DNA of 64,000 nucleotides from Aminobacter sp. AP02 (GTDB taxonomy: Bacteria > Pseudomonadota > Alphaproteobacteria > Rhizobiales > Rhizobiaceae), in the NCBI RefSeq assembly GCF_003148805.1, contig NZ_QGGX01000022.1:1-64000 (forward strand), in the 5' to 3' direction. The translations under genes and the position numbers were made by a program. Below the pieces are notes generated by a model. The model had not been told where the DNA came from. It was given only the letters and a program-made list of their open reading frames with translations, and did no database searches. Positions within the stretch are counted from its first letter, which is position 1, and every line of letters begins with the position of its first letter. Below, piece after piece: positions 47,661 through 56,282 of the stretch.

Positions 47661-48455
47661 TCAGAAGAACTCGTCGAGCAGTTGATAGTAGGAAAGCCTC
47701 GCCGCGTCGGCCTCAGGCAGGCCGTAGAGCGCGAGGAACGGCGCGATCCACTCCGGGCCGAGGTTGAGGTGGATGCTCCAGCAGGCGATGCCCAGGTCCT
47801 GGTGCCGGTCGGCAACGCCGAGCCGGCTGCAGTCGATAAACCCGGTGAAACGCTCGCCTTCGGCTATGAAGTTCGGCATCGACGCGTCGCCATGCGTCAC
47901 CACCAGCTCTTCGCTGGTCGGCCTGCGCAGCAGAACCTGTTCGAACACGGTTTCGGCCGATTGCCCCAGCCACTCCTCGTCGAAATCGTCTTCATCGATG
48001 ATGCCGGCCTCCATGCGGGTCTTTGCCAGCGCGATGCGCGCGGCAAGGCGATGGTCGAAGGGGCAGGTGGAGATATCGAGCGCGTGCAGCGTGCGCAGTG
48101 CCTCGGCCATGATGGCGATGGCCTTGTCGGGCGCTGTCTCCTGCGAAACGAGATCCCGGCCGCCAAGCGCGCTCATGAGCAGCCAGTTGTGGCCGCCATG
48201 GGTTTCGAAAACGATGACTTCGGGGCAGGGAATGCCCTGCGCGCCGAGCCAGCGCAGCCGCGCCACCTCGTCGGGCAGTTCGGCGAAAGGACCGCTCTCC
48301 TCGCACTTCAGGAACAACGCCGGCTTGCACGCTGCCTCGAGCCTGAAAACCCCGGCGCCCGAGGCCCCGATCGTCTGGCGCTGCCAGTCGTAGCCGGCCA
48401 GCGCGCCGCGCAATGATGCGGGAAGATCTGTCTCTAGGGCCGAATGCTGGGTCAT
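47661..48455 (-). CDS. aminoglycoside 3'-phosphotransferase, APH(3')-II-like
   Basis: 264 aa from MTQHSALETDLPASLRGALA, exactly the length of APH(3')-II. Brenner motif VVTHGDASMPNF (H188, D190, N195), the DFG-equivalent FIDCSRLGVADRHQDL (D208) and the typical end LLDEFF are present. Family members normally carry Gly at 210; this one has Ser. It would phosphorylate kanamycin-type drugs. No mobile element is adjacent, so it is likely chromosomal and intrinsic. A longer frame upstream (from 48647) is not supported. Confidence 0.87.
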   Translation of the reverse strand: MTQHSALETDLPASLRGALAGYDWQRQTIGASGAGVFRLEAACKPALFLKCEESGPFAELPDEVARLRWLGAQGIPCPEVIVFETHGGHNWLLMSALGGRDLVSQETAPDKAIAIMAEALRTLHALDISTCPFDHRLAARIALAKTRMEAGIIDEDDFDEEWLGQSAETVFEQVLLRRPTSEELVVTHGDASMPNFIAEGERFTGFIDCSRLGVADRHQDLGIACWSIHLNLGPEWIAPFLALYGLPEADAARLSYYQLLDEFF

Positions 48456-48539
48456 CTGATCCTGGTGGGATGAAACAAGCGCCATCCTCGATGAGTGGCG
48501 CGGCGTCCTGCAAAAAATCGCTCTGCCGCAGAAAGCAAA

Positions 48540-48563
48540 AAAGGCCGGGGCAACCCGACCTTT
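48540..48563 (-). terminator. intrinsic terminator of a possible small RNA
   Basis: AAAGGCCGGG and CCCGACCTTT pair with one mismatch around GCAA. On the minus strand the stem is followed by a T-run (CCTTTTTTGC). It lies 85 bp upstream of aph, so it cannot terminate aph; it must end a transcript that starts between 48564 and 48750. Confidence 0.65.
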
Positions 48564-48640
48564 CTCTAGCGTCTCAACATCCCGTGCCAGTACATCCGTG
48601 GTCAAAGGTGGAGACGATCTGCAAATTTCTGAGGCGACCG
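48540..48640 (-). ncRNA. candidate small RNA
   Basis: Boundaries are approximate. On the minus strand it runs from just below a CtrA-type box, through the 20-bp sequence TGACCACGGATGTACTGGCA (shared with the cspA 3' region at 15752-15771), to an intrinsic terminator with T-run at 48540-48563. No ORF of its own is convincing. This is a pattern-based proposal, not a recognised RNA family. Confidence 0.35.
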
Positions 48641-48653
48641 TAGCCATGGTTGG

Positions 48654-48669
48654 TTAACAAAAGGTTAAC
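48654..48669. promoter_or_regulatory. CtrA-type binding site
   Basis: TTAACAAAAGGTTAAC fits TTAA-N7-TTAA(C), the consensus for the cell-cycle regulator CtrA in alphaproteobacteria. It lies about 50 bp upstream (minus strand) of the shared 20-bp sequence. One such match in 64 kb of GC-rich DNA is suggestive, not proof. Confidence 0.5.
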
Positions 48670-48750
48670 GCTGCGAGGGTGTGAGTATTGGCCCAAGCCT
48701 CGTACGCAAAGGCCCCCGCGATTGGCTTGCTCATTGCCTCGCGCCAAAAG

Positions 48751-48775
48751 AAAAGCCCCGCGATGCGGGGCTTTT
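48751..48775 (-). terminator. intrinsic terminator of ychF
   Basis: AAAAGCCCCGC (48751-48761) and GCGGGGCTTTT (48765-48775) are exact complements with a 3-base loop; on the minus strand the stem ends in TTTT. It lies 28 bp past the ychF stop. Confidence 0.93.
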
Positions 48776-48802
48776 CATGTTGGGCCAAATGGCGCCAGGC
48801 GA

Positions 48803-49906
48803 TCAGGTGTTGAACTTGAACAGCATCACGTCGCCGTCCTGAACGACATATTCCTTGCCTTCGTCGCGCGCCTTGCCGGCTTCCTTGGCGGGAACTTCGC
48901 CGCCGAGCGTGACGAAGTCGTTGTAGGCGATGGTCTGGGCGCGGATGAAGCCGCGTTCGAAGTCGGTGTGGATCACGCCCGCCGCCTGCGGTGCCTTGGC
49001 ACCCTTGTGGACGGTCCAGGCACGCGTCTCCTTGGGGCCGACGGTGAAGTAGGTGATCAGGTGCAAAAGCTCGTAGCCGGCACGGATGAGCTTATCCAGG
49101 CCCGGCTCTTCGAGGCCGAGATCGGCCAGGAATTCCTGCGCTTCTTCGTCGGGAAGCTGGGCGACTTCGGCTTCGATGGCAGCCGAGATGACGACGACGC
49201 CGGCGCCCTGTGCTGCTGCCATCTTTTCGACGGCGCGGGTGTGTTCGTTGCCGGTCGCCGCATCGCTTTCGGCGACGTTGCAGACGTAGAGAACCGGATG
49301 CGAGGTCAAAAGGTTGAGGCCCTGCAGGATCTCGAGGTCCTCGGCCGATATGCCCTTGAGCAGCAGGCGCGCCGGCTTGCCGTCCTGCAGCAGCGCGAGC
49401 GCCTGCTCCATCATCGGCAGGACGGTGGTCGCTTCCTTGTCCTTGCTTGCGGCGCGCTTGCGGAACTGCACGATGCGGCGCTCGAGGCTTTCGAGGTCGG
49501 CGAGCATCAGCTCGGTCTCGACGGTCTCGGCGTCGGCGACCGGATCGATGCGGCCTTCGACATGGGTGATGTCGTCATCTTCGAAGCAGCGCAGCACGTG
49601 CACGATGGCGTCGACCTCGCGGATGTTGGCGAGGAACTGGTTGCCCAGGCCTTCGCCCTTCGAGGCGCCGCGCACAAGGCCGGCGATGTCGACGAAGGAG
49701 ATGCGCGTCGGGATGATCTCCTTGGACTTGGCCGTGGCGGCCAGAGCCTTCAGGCGCGGATCAGGAACCGCGACCTCGCCGGTGTTCGGCTCAATCGTGC
49801 AAAAGGGATAGTTCGCCGCCTGCGCGGCCGCCGTGCGCGTCAGCGCGTTGAAAAGCGTCGATTTGCCAACGTTGGGCAGGCCAACGATGCCGCATTTGAA
49901 ACCCAT
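48803..49906 (-). CDS. ychF: redox-regulated ATPase YchF
   Basis: 367 aa, Obg-like GTPase superfamily but ATP-specific. G1 GLPNVGKST, G3 DIAGLVRGASKGEGLG and the C-terminal TGS domain are visible; the G4 region has NVAES instead of NKxD, as in YchF proteins. Cytoplasmic, ribosome-associated. Sits in the pth-rplY-type cluster with the reductase gene between. Confidence 0.95.
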   Translation of the reverse strand: MGFKCGIVGLPNVGKSTLFNALTRTAAAQAANYPFCTIEPNTGEVAVPDPRLKALAATAKSKEIIPTRISFVDIAGLVRGASKGEGLGNQFLANIREVDAIVHVLRCFEDDDITHVEGRIDPVADAETVETELMLADLESLERRIVQFRKRAASKDKEATTVLPMMEQALALLQDGKPARLLLKGISAEDLEILQGLNLLTSHPVLYVCNVAESDAATGNEHTRAVEKMAAAQGAGVVVISAAIEAEVAQLPDEEAQEFLADLGLEEPGLDKLIRAGYELLHLITYFTVGPKETRAWTVHKGAKAPQAAGVIHTDFERGFIRAQTIAYNDFVTLGGEVPAKEAGKARDEGKEYVVQDGDVMLFKFNT

Positions 49907-49979
49907 GGTCTTGGTCCTATCGGGAAATCGGAATTTTGATCAGGGCTATGGGCGATCAGGCCTTGTATCGTCAAGTCTT

Positions 49980-50522
49980 TCAGCGTCGCACGCGGTATTG
50001 CGCATGCACCGCACCATTGGCCAACGGCTTGGCAAAAGCCAGATCGAGCCAGCGATCTCCCTGCTTGCCGCCGAAAGCGGGGATGCCGGAGCCCAGGATC
50101 TCCGGGATCGTGCCGATCTGGATCGTGTCGAGCAGGCCGGCGTCCATGAACTGACGGGCAAGGTCGCCACCGCCAAACAGCCAGATGCGGCCGGTAGCGC
50201 CGCGTGCACGAAGATTGTCCAGCAGCTCAGCCGGTGAACCCGCCAGCGCCTCGACGCTTTCAGGCGGGTTGTCGAGCGGACGCGACGTGGCGACCAGACA
50301 GGGATACCTCGCGTAAGCCCACTCGTCGTGACGGCGCACGACATCGTAGGTGGCCCGGCCCATGACGATGCCGCTCAGCGAATCCATGAACGCCGAAAAA
50401 TCGTAGTCGTCGTCAGCCGGAAAATTGTCGAGCCAGTCGAACGTGCCGTCGTCGCGAGCGATGAAGCCGTCCAGCGACATTGCGAACATATCGATGACTT
50501 CGTCTGTGCCTGTTGTTGCCAA
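49980..50522 (-). CDS. dihydrofolate reductase family protein (second copy)
   Basis: 180 aa. MSLDGFIARDDGTFDWLDNF, IVMGRATYDVV, CLVATSRPLD and RIWLFGGGDLARQFMDAGLL match RibD-C/DHFR-like reductases. It lies between ychF and pth, interrupting an otherwise common gene order, so it may be an insertion. Substrate unknown. Confidence 0.87.
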   Translation of the reverse strand: MATTGTDEVIDMFAMSLDGFIARDDGTFDWLDNFPADDDYDFSAFMDSLSGIVMGRATYDVVRRHDEWAYARYPCLVATSRPLDNPPESVEALAGSPAELLDNLRARGATGRIWLFGGGDLARQFMDAGLLDTIQIGTIPEILGSGIPAFGGKQGDRWLDLAFAKPLANGAVHAQYRVRR

Positions 50523-50634
50523 TGGATTCGCCCCAGTTGCCGAAGGGTCTTTCTACCATGACGGCAGACGAACTTATGTCAGGAGCATTCGACTGGCAGC
50601 GCAGGCCGGCTGGCTGGAAGAAGCTTTCGGCAGC

Positions 50635-51375
50635 CTAATCCTTGTTGCCGAACAGCTTTTTCAGCATCGCGGCCATCGGGCCGCTTTCGGGAACCTTGAC
50701 CGGAGCCTGCGCTGTTCGGGCCTGCCGGATGTGGCTTTGAGCCTTGGGTGCTTGCGGCTTGGGTGCCTTTGGCGGGGGGCGGTCGTCGTCGGAGGTCGGC
50801 GCGAGCTTTTCGCGCAGGCCGACGATCAGCTTGTTCATGAAGCCGTTGTCGTCGCCTTTGATCAGAAGATCAGAACTGTCGGCGAGCAGGTCGAGAAGAA
50901 CGTCCAGCCATTCCTTGTCGGCCTTGGCGAAGTCGCCCAGCACGTGGCCGTGGACCATTTCCTTCACGCCGGGATGGCCGATGCCAATGCGGACGCGACG
51001 ATAGTCCTTGGGAATGTGCTGGTCGATCGAGCGGATGCCGTTATGGCCGCCGGCACCGCCGCCAATCTTGACGCGCACCTTGCCCGCAGCGAGGTCGAGC
51101 TCGTCATAAAAGACGGTGAGATCGGAAGGGGCGAGCTTGTAGAAACGCAGCGCCTCGCCAACCGACTGGCCTGACAGGTTCATGAAGGTCTGAGGTTTGA
51201 GAAGGATGACCTTCTCGCCGCCGATGGTGCCTTCGGCGACCAGGCCCTTGAACTTTTTCGTCCAGGGCGAAAACGAATGGCGGCGGGCAATCGCGTCCGC
51301 CGCCATGTAACCGACATTGTGCCGGTTGTTCTGGTATTGCGCACCCGGATTGCCGAGACCTGCAAAGAGCAGCAT
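50635..51375 (-). CDS. pth: peptidyl-tRNA hydrolase
   Basis: 246 aa from [33 protein letters not shown] precedes the ATG. Catalytic His in [11 protein letters not shown], then [23 protein letters not shown] and [13 protein letters not shown]. It recycles peptidyl-tRNAs. The C-terminal about 50 residues are Pro/Ala/Lys-rich, which is an extension beyond the E. coli protein (194 aa). Follows rplY by 25 bp on the same strand. Confidence 0.96.
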   Translation of the reverse strand: MLLFAGLGNPGAQYQNNRHNVGYMAADAIARRHSFSPWTKKFKGLVAEGTIGGEKVILLKPQTFMNLSGQSVGEALRFYKLAPSDLTVFYDELDLAAGKVRVKIGGGAGGHNGIRSIDQHIPKDYRRVRIGIGHPGVKEMVHGHVLGDFAKADKEWLDVLLDLLADSSDLLIKGDDNGFMNKLIVGLREKLAPTSDDDRPPPKAPKPQAPKAQSHIRQARTAQAPVKVPESGPMAAMLKKLFGNKD

Positions 51376-51400
51376 GTTCGGGTCCTCCGGGCGCTGAGGC

Positions 51401-52018
51401 TTAGGCCTCGGCGGTCTCGCCGCCTTCGGCAGCGCCTTCTTCCGACTTCGAAGCCGAAGTACCGGCAATCGTCGCAATGGTGAAATCGCGATCGGAGATG
51501 ACCGGCTTCACGCCCTTCGGCAGCTTGACGGCCGAGATGTGGATCGAATCGCCGATGTCGGTGCCGTCGAGATCGACGGTGATGAACTCGGGGATCGCAT
51601 TGGCCGGGCAGTGGAACTCGACTTCGTGACGAACGATGTTGAGCGTGCCGCCGCGCTTGATGCCGGGCGACTTCTCTTCGTTGATGAAGTGCACCGGAAC
51701 CTGGACGTTGACTTCGGTGTTTGCGCCGACGCGCAGGAAGTCGACATGCAGCGGGAAGTCACGGACCGGGTCAAGCTGATAGTCCTTCGGCAGGACCTGG
51801 ATCTTCTTGCCGCCGACGTCGATCGTCGCCACGGTGGTCAGGAAGCCGCCGCCATGGATCTTGTAGAAGATGTCCTTGTAGGACAGGGCGATCGCCAGGG
51901 GAGGCTGCTTGTCGCCGTAAATAACTGCAGGCACTTTACCGTTGCGGCGAACTTCACGGGCGGACCCCTTACCGACCTGTTCGCGTGCTTCGGCCTTGAG
52001 CTCGTATGTTTCGCTCAT
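51401..52018 (-). CDS. rplY: 50S ribosomal protein L25/general stress protein Ctc
   Basis: 205 aa from [20 protein letters not shown], the long TL5/Ctc form with a second domain. [20 protein letters not shown] and VHVDFLRVG-type segments are typical; the tail [14 protein letters not shown] is acidic. Binds 5S rRNA. First of the rplY-pth pair. Confidence 0.95.
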   Translation of the reverse strand: MSETYELKAEAREQVGKGSAREVRRNGKVPAVIYGDKQPPLAIALSYKDIFYKIHGGGFLTTVATIDVGGKKIQVLPKDYQLDPVRDFPLHVDFLRVGANTEVNVQVPVHFINEEKSPGIKRGGTLNIVRHEVEFHCPANAIPEFITVDLDGTDIGDSIHISAVKLPKGVKPVISDRDFTIATIAGTSASKSEEGAAEGGETAEA

Positions 52019-52285
52019 GGCATTTCCTTTCGGTTGTATGGAGCGCCTACGACGGGCATGGAGCCCAATCCGTAAACGTCGAAAGCCGCCGGGTGGGCGG
52101 CCTTCCGCCGCGTTGCCTCCAAGGGTGTCTACGCGGGTGGCGGCTCTATATCCGAAGGTGGCCAAAAGTGCAACCGTCGGGGCTCTTTCGGCTGGCTCCC
52201 TCATGGTGCTGCCGTGGCTGCTCGCGAAATCGCCAACGTGCCTGTATCACGCCGGCTCGGAACGTTCACGGCGGCAATTTCATCT

Positions 52286-53050
52286 ATGCAACAATACCTT
52301 TCGCTCGATCTGTCGACAGCCACGATCCTCGTCCTTGTCGTGGCCGCCTTTGTCGCCGGCTGCGCGCGGGGATTCTCCGGTTTCGGCGGCGCCTTGATCT
52401 TCGTGCCGGTGGCGAGCTCCCTGGTCGGCGCCAAGCTTGCCGTGCCGCTGCTGCTGATCGTCGATCTTGTGCTGACCCCGGGGCTCATCCCGAATGCCTG
52501 GCGCAACGCCGACCGTGCCAATGTCGGCGTCATGGCAATCGGGGCAGTGGTGGGCGTGCCAGCCGGCACCTACCTGCTCACCCATGTCGACGGCGTGATG
52601 ATCCGCTGGGGCATCGTCGCCATCGTGGTTGTGCTGCTCGCCTTGCTCATGTCGGGCTGGCGTTATCACGGCCGCCCTCATTCGAGCCTGACCGCGGCCG
52701 TCGGGGCGACATCGGGACTGTTTTCGGGTGCTGCCCAGGTCGGCGGGCCGCCCGTCGTCGCCTACTGGCTCGGCGGTACCTTCCTGCCGCAGACCGTGCG
52801 TGCCAACATCGTGCTCTACTTCGCCATATCGAGCGTGCTGTCGATTGCGAGCTACCTTGTCGCCGGCCTTCTGACCTGGGAGACGGTGGGGCTGTCGCTG
52901 ACGATTGGGCCCGCCTTCGCAATTGGGCTTTTCATCGGCTCGCGCCTGTTCAGCCGCGCCAACGAAGCCACTTTCCGCCGCATCTGCTACAGCCTGATCG
53001 CAACGGCGGCGATCATCGGCCTGCCCGTTTTGGACGGGGTGCTGCGATGA
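52286..53050 (+). CDS. TauE/SafE-family membrane transporter
   Basis: 254 aa from MQQYLSLDLSTATILVLVVA; about eight hydrophobic segments. The family glycine-rich repeat segments are present (RGFSGFGGALIFVPVAS; SGLFSGAAQVGGPPVVAYW). Putative sulfite/organic-anion exporter. Divergent from rplY; chrA follows in the same direction. Confidence 0.85.
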   Translation: MQQYLSLDLSTATILVLVVAAFVAGCARGFSGFGGALIFVPVASSLVGAKLAVPLLLIVDLVLTPGLIPNAWRNADRANVGVMAIGAVVGVPAGTYLLTHVDGVMIRWGIVAIVVVLLALLMSGWRYHGRPHSSLTAAVGATSGLFSGAAQVGGPPVVAYWLGGTFLPQTVRANIVLYFAISSVLSIASYLVAGLLTWETVGLSLTIGPAFAIGLFIGSRLFSRANEATFRRICYSLIATAAIIGLPVLDGVLR

Positions 53051-53190
53051 CCGATGAAAGGACGGGCTGGAGAGGTGTCGAAACGAAGAGAGGTTCGCAC
53101 TAACTCCACATCTCGGTGACCGTGATGCGCTATATGGATTCCCACGCAACCGACGAAACCCGCGTTTATCCAGCACAAGGGCGGTTTGAC

Positions 53191-54417
53191 ATGGACACGC
53201 CGCCGCCTGCAACGTCCCCGTCATTCGGGGAGGCGACGCAGATTTTCGCCAAGATCGGCCTGTTGTCATTCGGGGGACCGGCGGGACAGATCGCGTTGAT
53301 GCACCGCATCCTCGTCGACGAGAAACGCTGGCTCGACCAGCCGCGATTCATGCATGCGCTCAACTATTGCATGCTGTTGCCGGGGCCGGAGGCGATGCAG
53401 CTTGCGACCTATGCCGGCTGGCTGCTGCACGGCGTCAGGGGCGGGCTGGTCGCTGGGCTGTTGTTCGTTCTGCCGGGTGCATTGGTCATCACCGCGCTGT
53501 CGGCGATCTATCTGACCGTTGGCCACGTCACTCTCGTGCAGGGGCTGTTGTTCGGCCTCAAGGCGGCGGTTCTGGCCGTCGTGCTCGAGGCGCTGATCAA
53601 GGTGTCCAAACGCGCGCTGAAGGATGGCTTGATGGTGGCAATGGCGATTGCCGCGTTCATCGCCATAGCGTTTCTCAAGCTGCCGTTCCCATCGATCATC
53701 GCAGCGGCGGCGGTCGTCGGGGCGGTACTTCACCTGGGTGGCGGCAGTTCCGCAAAGGCGTCGGCCGGTGCCGAGCTCGAAGCCGCCTATGACATGCCCG
53801 AATGGACGAGGCCGAGTTCAAGGCGTTTTTTCTCCACGCTCGCCGTCTGGCTGGCGATCTGGTTCCTGCCACTGATCGCGCTGTGGCAGGCGCTTGGTGC
53901 GGGGCACGTGTTCACGACCGAGGCCGTGTTCTTTTCCAAGATGGCGGCGGTGACGTTTGGCGGCGCCTACGCCGTACTTGCTTACGTCGCCCAGCAGGCG
54001 GTCGAGGTGCATGGCTGGCTCAAGCCGGACGAGATGTTGACCGGCCTAGGCCTCGCCGAGACAACGCCGGGGCCGCTCATCCTGGTGCTGGTGTTCGTTG
54101 GGTTCCTCGGCGGGGCGCGTCTATCGGCGCTGGCACCTTTGGCCGGTGGCGTCGGCGGAGCCGTGGTGACGCTATGGTTCACCTTCGTTCCGTGCTTCCT
54201 GTGGGTCTTCGTCGCAGCGCCCTATGTGGAAACGGTTCGTCACGTGCGCTGGCTGGCGAGCGCGCTGTCGGCGGTGACGGCAGCGGTGGTCGGCATCATC
54301 GCCAACCTTGCCGTTTGGTTTGGCCTGCATGTGCTGTTCGGCAATGTCGGTGAGACGGCTTTCGGGCCGTTTGCGGTGCCGGTGCCGGAATTCGGCAGTT
54401 TCGACTGGCCGCAGTGA
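53191..54417 (+). CDS. chrA: chromate transporter, truncated by a frameshift
   Basis: 408 aa from MDTPPPATSPSFGEATQIFA (upstream ATGs at 53116 and 53134 are possible). Two-domain CHR family: LLSFGGPAGQIALMHR, LPGPEAMQLATYAGWLLHG and a second half with TFGGAYAVLAYVAQQAVE and TTPGPLILV. The final helix is missing: the frame ends FDWPQ and stops, whereas one extra base would continue into 34 more residues at 54417-54521. Function may be impaired. Confidence 0.85.
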   Translation: MDTPPPATSPSFGEATQIFAKIGLLSFGGPAGQIALMHRILVDEKRWLDQPRFMHALNYCMLLPGPEAMQLATYAGWLLHGVRGGLVAGLLFVLPGALVITALSAIYLTVGHVTLVQGLLFGLKAAVLAVVLEALIKVSKRALKDGLMVAMAIAAFIAIAFLKLPFPSIIAAAAVVGAVLHLGGGSSAKASAGAELEAAYDMPEWTRPSSRRFFSTLAVWLAIWFLPLIALWQALGAGHVFTTEAVFFSKMAAVTFGGAYAVLAYVAQQAVEVHGWLKPDEMLTGLGLAETTPGPLILVLVFVGFLGGARLSALAPLAGGVGGAVVTLWFTFVPCFLWVFVAAPYVETVRHVRWLASALSAVTAAVVGIIANLAVWFGLHVLFGNVGETAFGPFAVPVPEFGSFDWPQ

Positions 54418-54521
54418 TGATCGCCATCTCGGCGGGTGTGGCGCTGATCCGCTTCAAGGCCAACATGATTGCCGTCCTGGCCGCTTCCGCGCTTGCCGGC
54501 ATGGCCTTGCGGCTCGCCTGA
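54417..54521 (+). pseudogene. detached C-terminal helix of chrA
   Basis: MIAISAGVALIRFKANMIAV then LAASALAGMALRLA: the expected last membrane helix of ChrA, in the frame after a one-base loss near 54411. The ATG overlaps the chrA stop (TGATG), so it might be reinitiated, but no ribosome-binding site is evident. Confidence 0.75.
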
Positions 54522-54534
54522 CCAAATTAAACGA

Positions 54535-54569
54535 AAGGCCCCGTCCCGGTCTTTCCGGAATGGGGCCTT
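54535..54569. terminator. terminator between chrA and prs
   Basis: AAGGCCCC (54535-54542) pairs with GGGGCCTT (54562-54569), with an inner CCGG-containing loop. It lies between two converging genes and can serve both. Confidence 0.7.
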
Positions 54570-54599
54570 GAAATGAGCAGGCCGGAAAGCCGTGCCGGA

Positions 54600-55535
<936 letters not shown>

Positions 55536-55648
55536 TGACCGATCCTGGTAGAGATTATGTGCGGGCTTTTAGCGGTCCTTGCCGCTATTGCAAGCGGACT
55601 CGCTGCTGAATCCCAAAAAAGCGACATACCGGAACGGAATGCCGCAGC

Positions 55649-56239
55649 TTAGCCCGGCTTTGCCGCCAGCCAATCGGCCAACTGATCGATGGTGCTGTCG
55701 GCTATCGCCTGCATGGTCGTGGGCGCCACCGTAGGCCAGCCGTCGCCGCTGCCCGACGAAGGGGCCGTCTTTTGACCGTTGATGCGATGCAGCCGGGTGC
55801 CCGCGGGATCATAGACGTCCCAGACAAAGACGACGGTCGTGTCCTTGCCTTCAGTCATCGCCGAGAAATAGCCGCGCATGATGATGCCTGGCGGCGTCGT
55901 GTCGGTGCTGCCGGCCAGCGTGATGCCGCGCGTGCGTGCCCTGACGCCAAGCTGCTCGGTCAGCGGCGTCGCCGCCTCGACCGGGGTGCCGACGATAGGA
56001 GCGAACTGGACGCGCGTCTTGGTCGTGACGGCGGCTGACTGCGCCGGGACAGCGGTGGCGGTAGCGGTAGCAGTACCCGTGACCGGGGGGGCCGCGACGT
56101 CGGTGCCCTCGATCCTGGCCAGCGCGTTCGATTGTTCCGTCGGCGTGATGGCCGAGGGTTCGAGCACGTCCTTTGAGCTGTTGCAGGCCGAAAGGGCGAG
56201 CACAGACAGGCTCGCCGCGCCCACAAACCATCGTTTCAT
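55649..56239 (-). CDS. lipoprotein of unknown function
   Basis: 196 aa from MKRWFVGAASLSVLALSACN, with a lipobox LSAC (Cys19), so it is likely anchored in the envelope. An Ala/Thr-rich linker (about 45-75) is followed by a compact domain (TVVFVWDVYDPAGTRLHRIN). The family is not recognised. Third from the lgt end, on the same strand. Confidence 0.75.
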   Translation of the reverse strand: MKRWFVGAASLSVLALSACNSSKDVLEPSAITPTEQSNALARIEGTDVAAPPVTGTATATATAVPAQSAAVTTKTRVQFAPIVGTPVEAATPLTEQLGVRARTRGITLAGSTDTTPPGIIMRGYFSAMTEGKDTTVVFVWDVYDPAGTRLHRINGQKTAPSSGSGDGWPTVAPTTMQAIADSTIDQLADWLAAKPG

Positions 56240-56282
56240 CTGACCGAACTCCATGACAAACGCCCCTCAGCGTTCACCGCAT

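Larger units (their letters stand above)
48456..48802. other. regulatory intergenic region between aph and ychF
   Basis: 347 bp. In minus-strand order: the ychF terminator (48751-48775), a CtrA-type box TTAA-N7-TTAA (48654-48668), the 20-bp sequence shared with 15752-15771 (48585-48604) and a terminator-like hairpin (48540-48563). This layout fits a small RNA gene on the minus strand; the aph promoter must lie in the last roughly 85 bp or be shared. Confidence 0.55.

Noticed and set aside
48455-48647. Upstream extension of the aph gene to 48647
   Set aside because: It would run through the terminator and the shared 20-mer, and APH(3')-II proteins begin at the ATG 48455.
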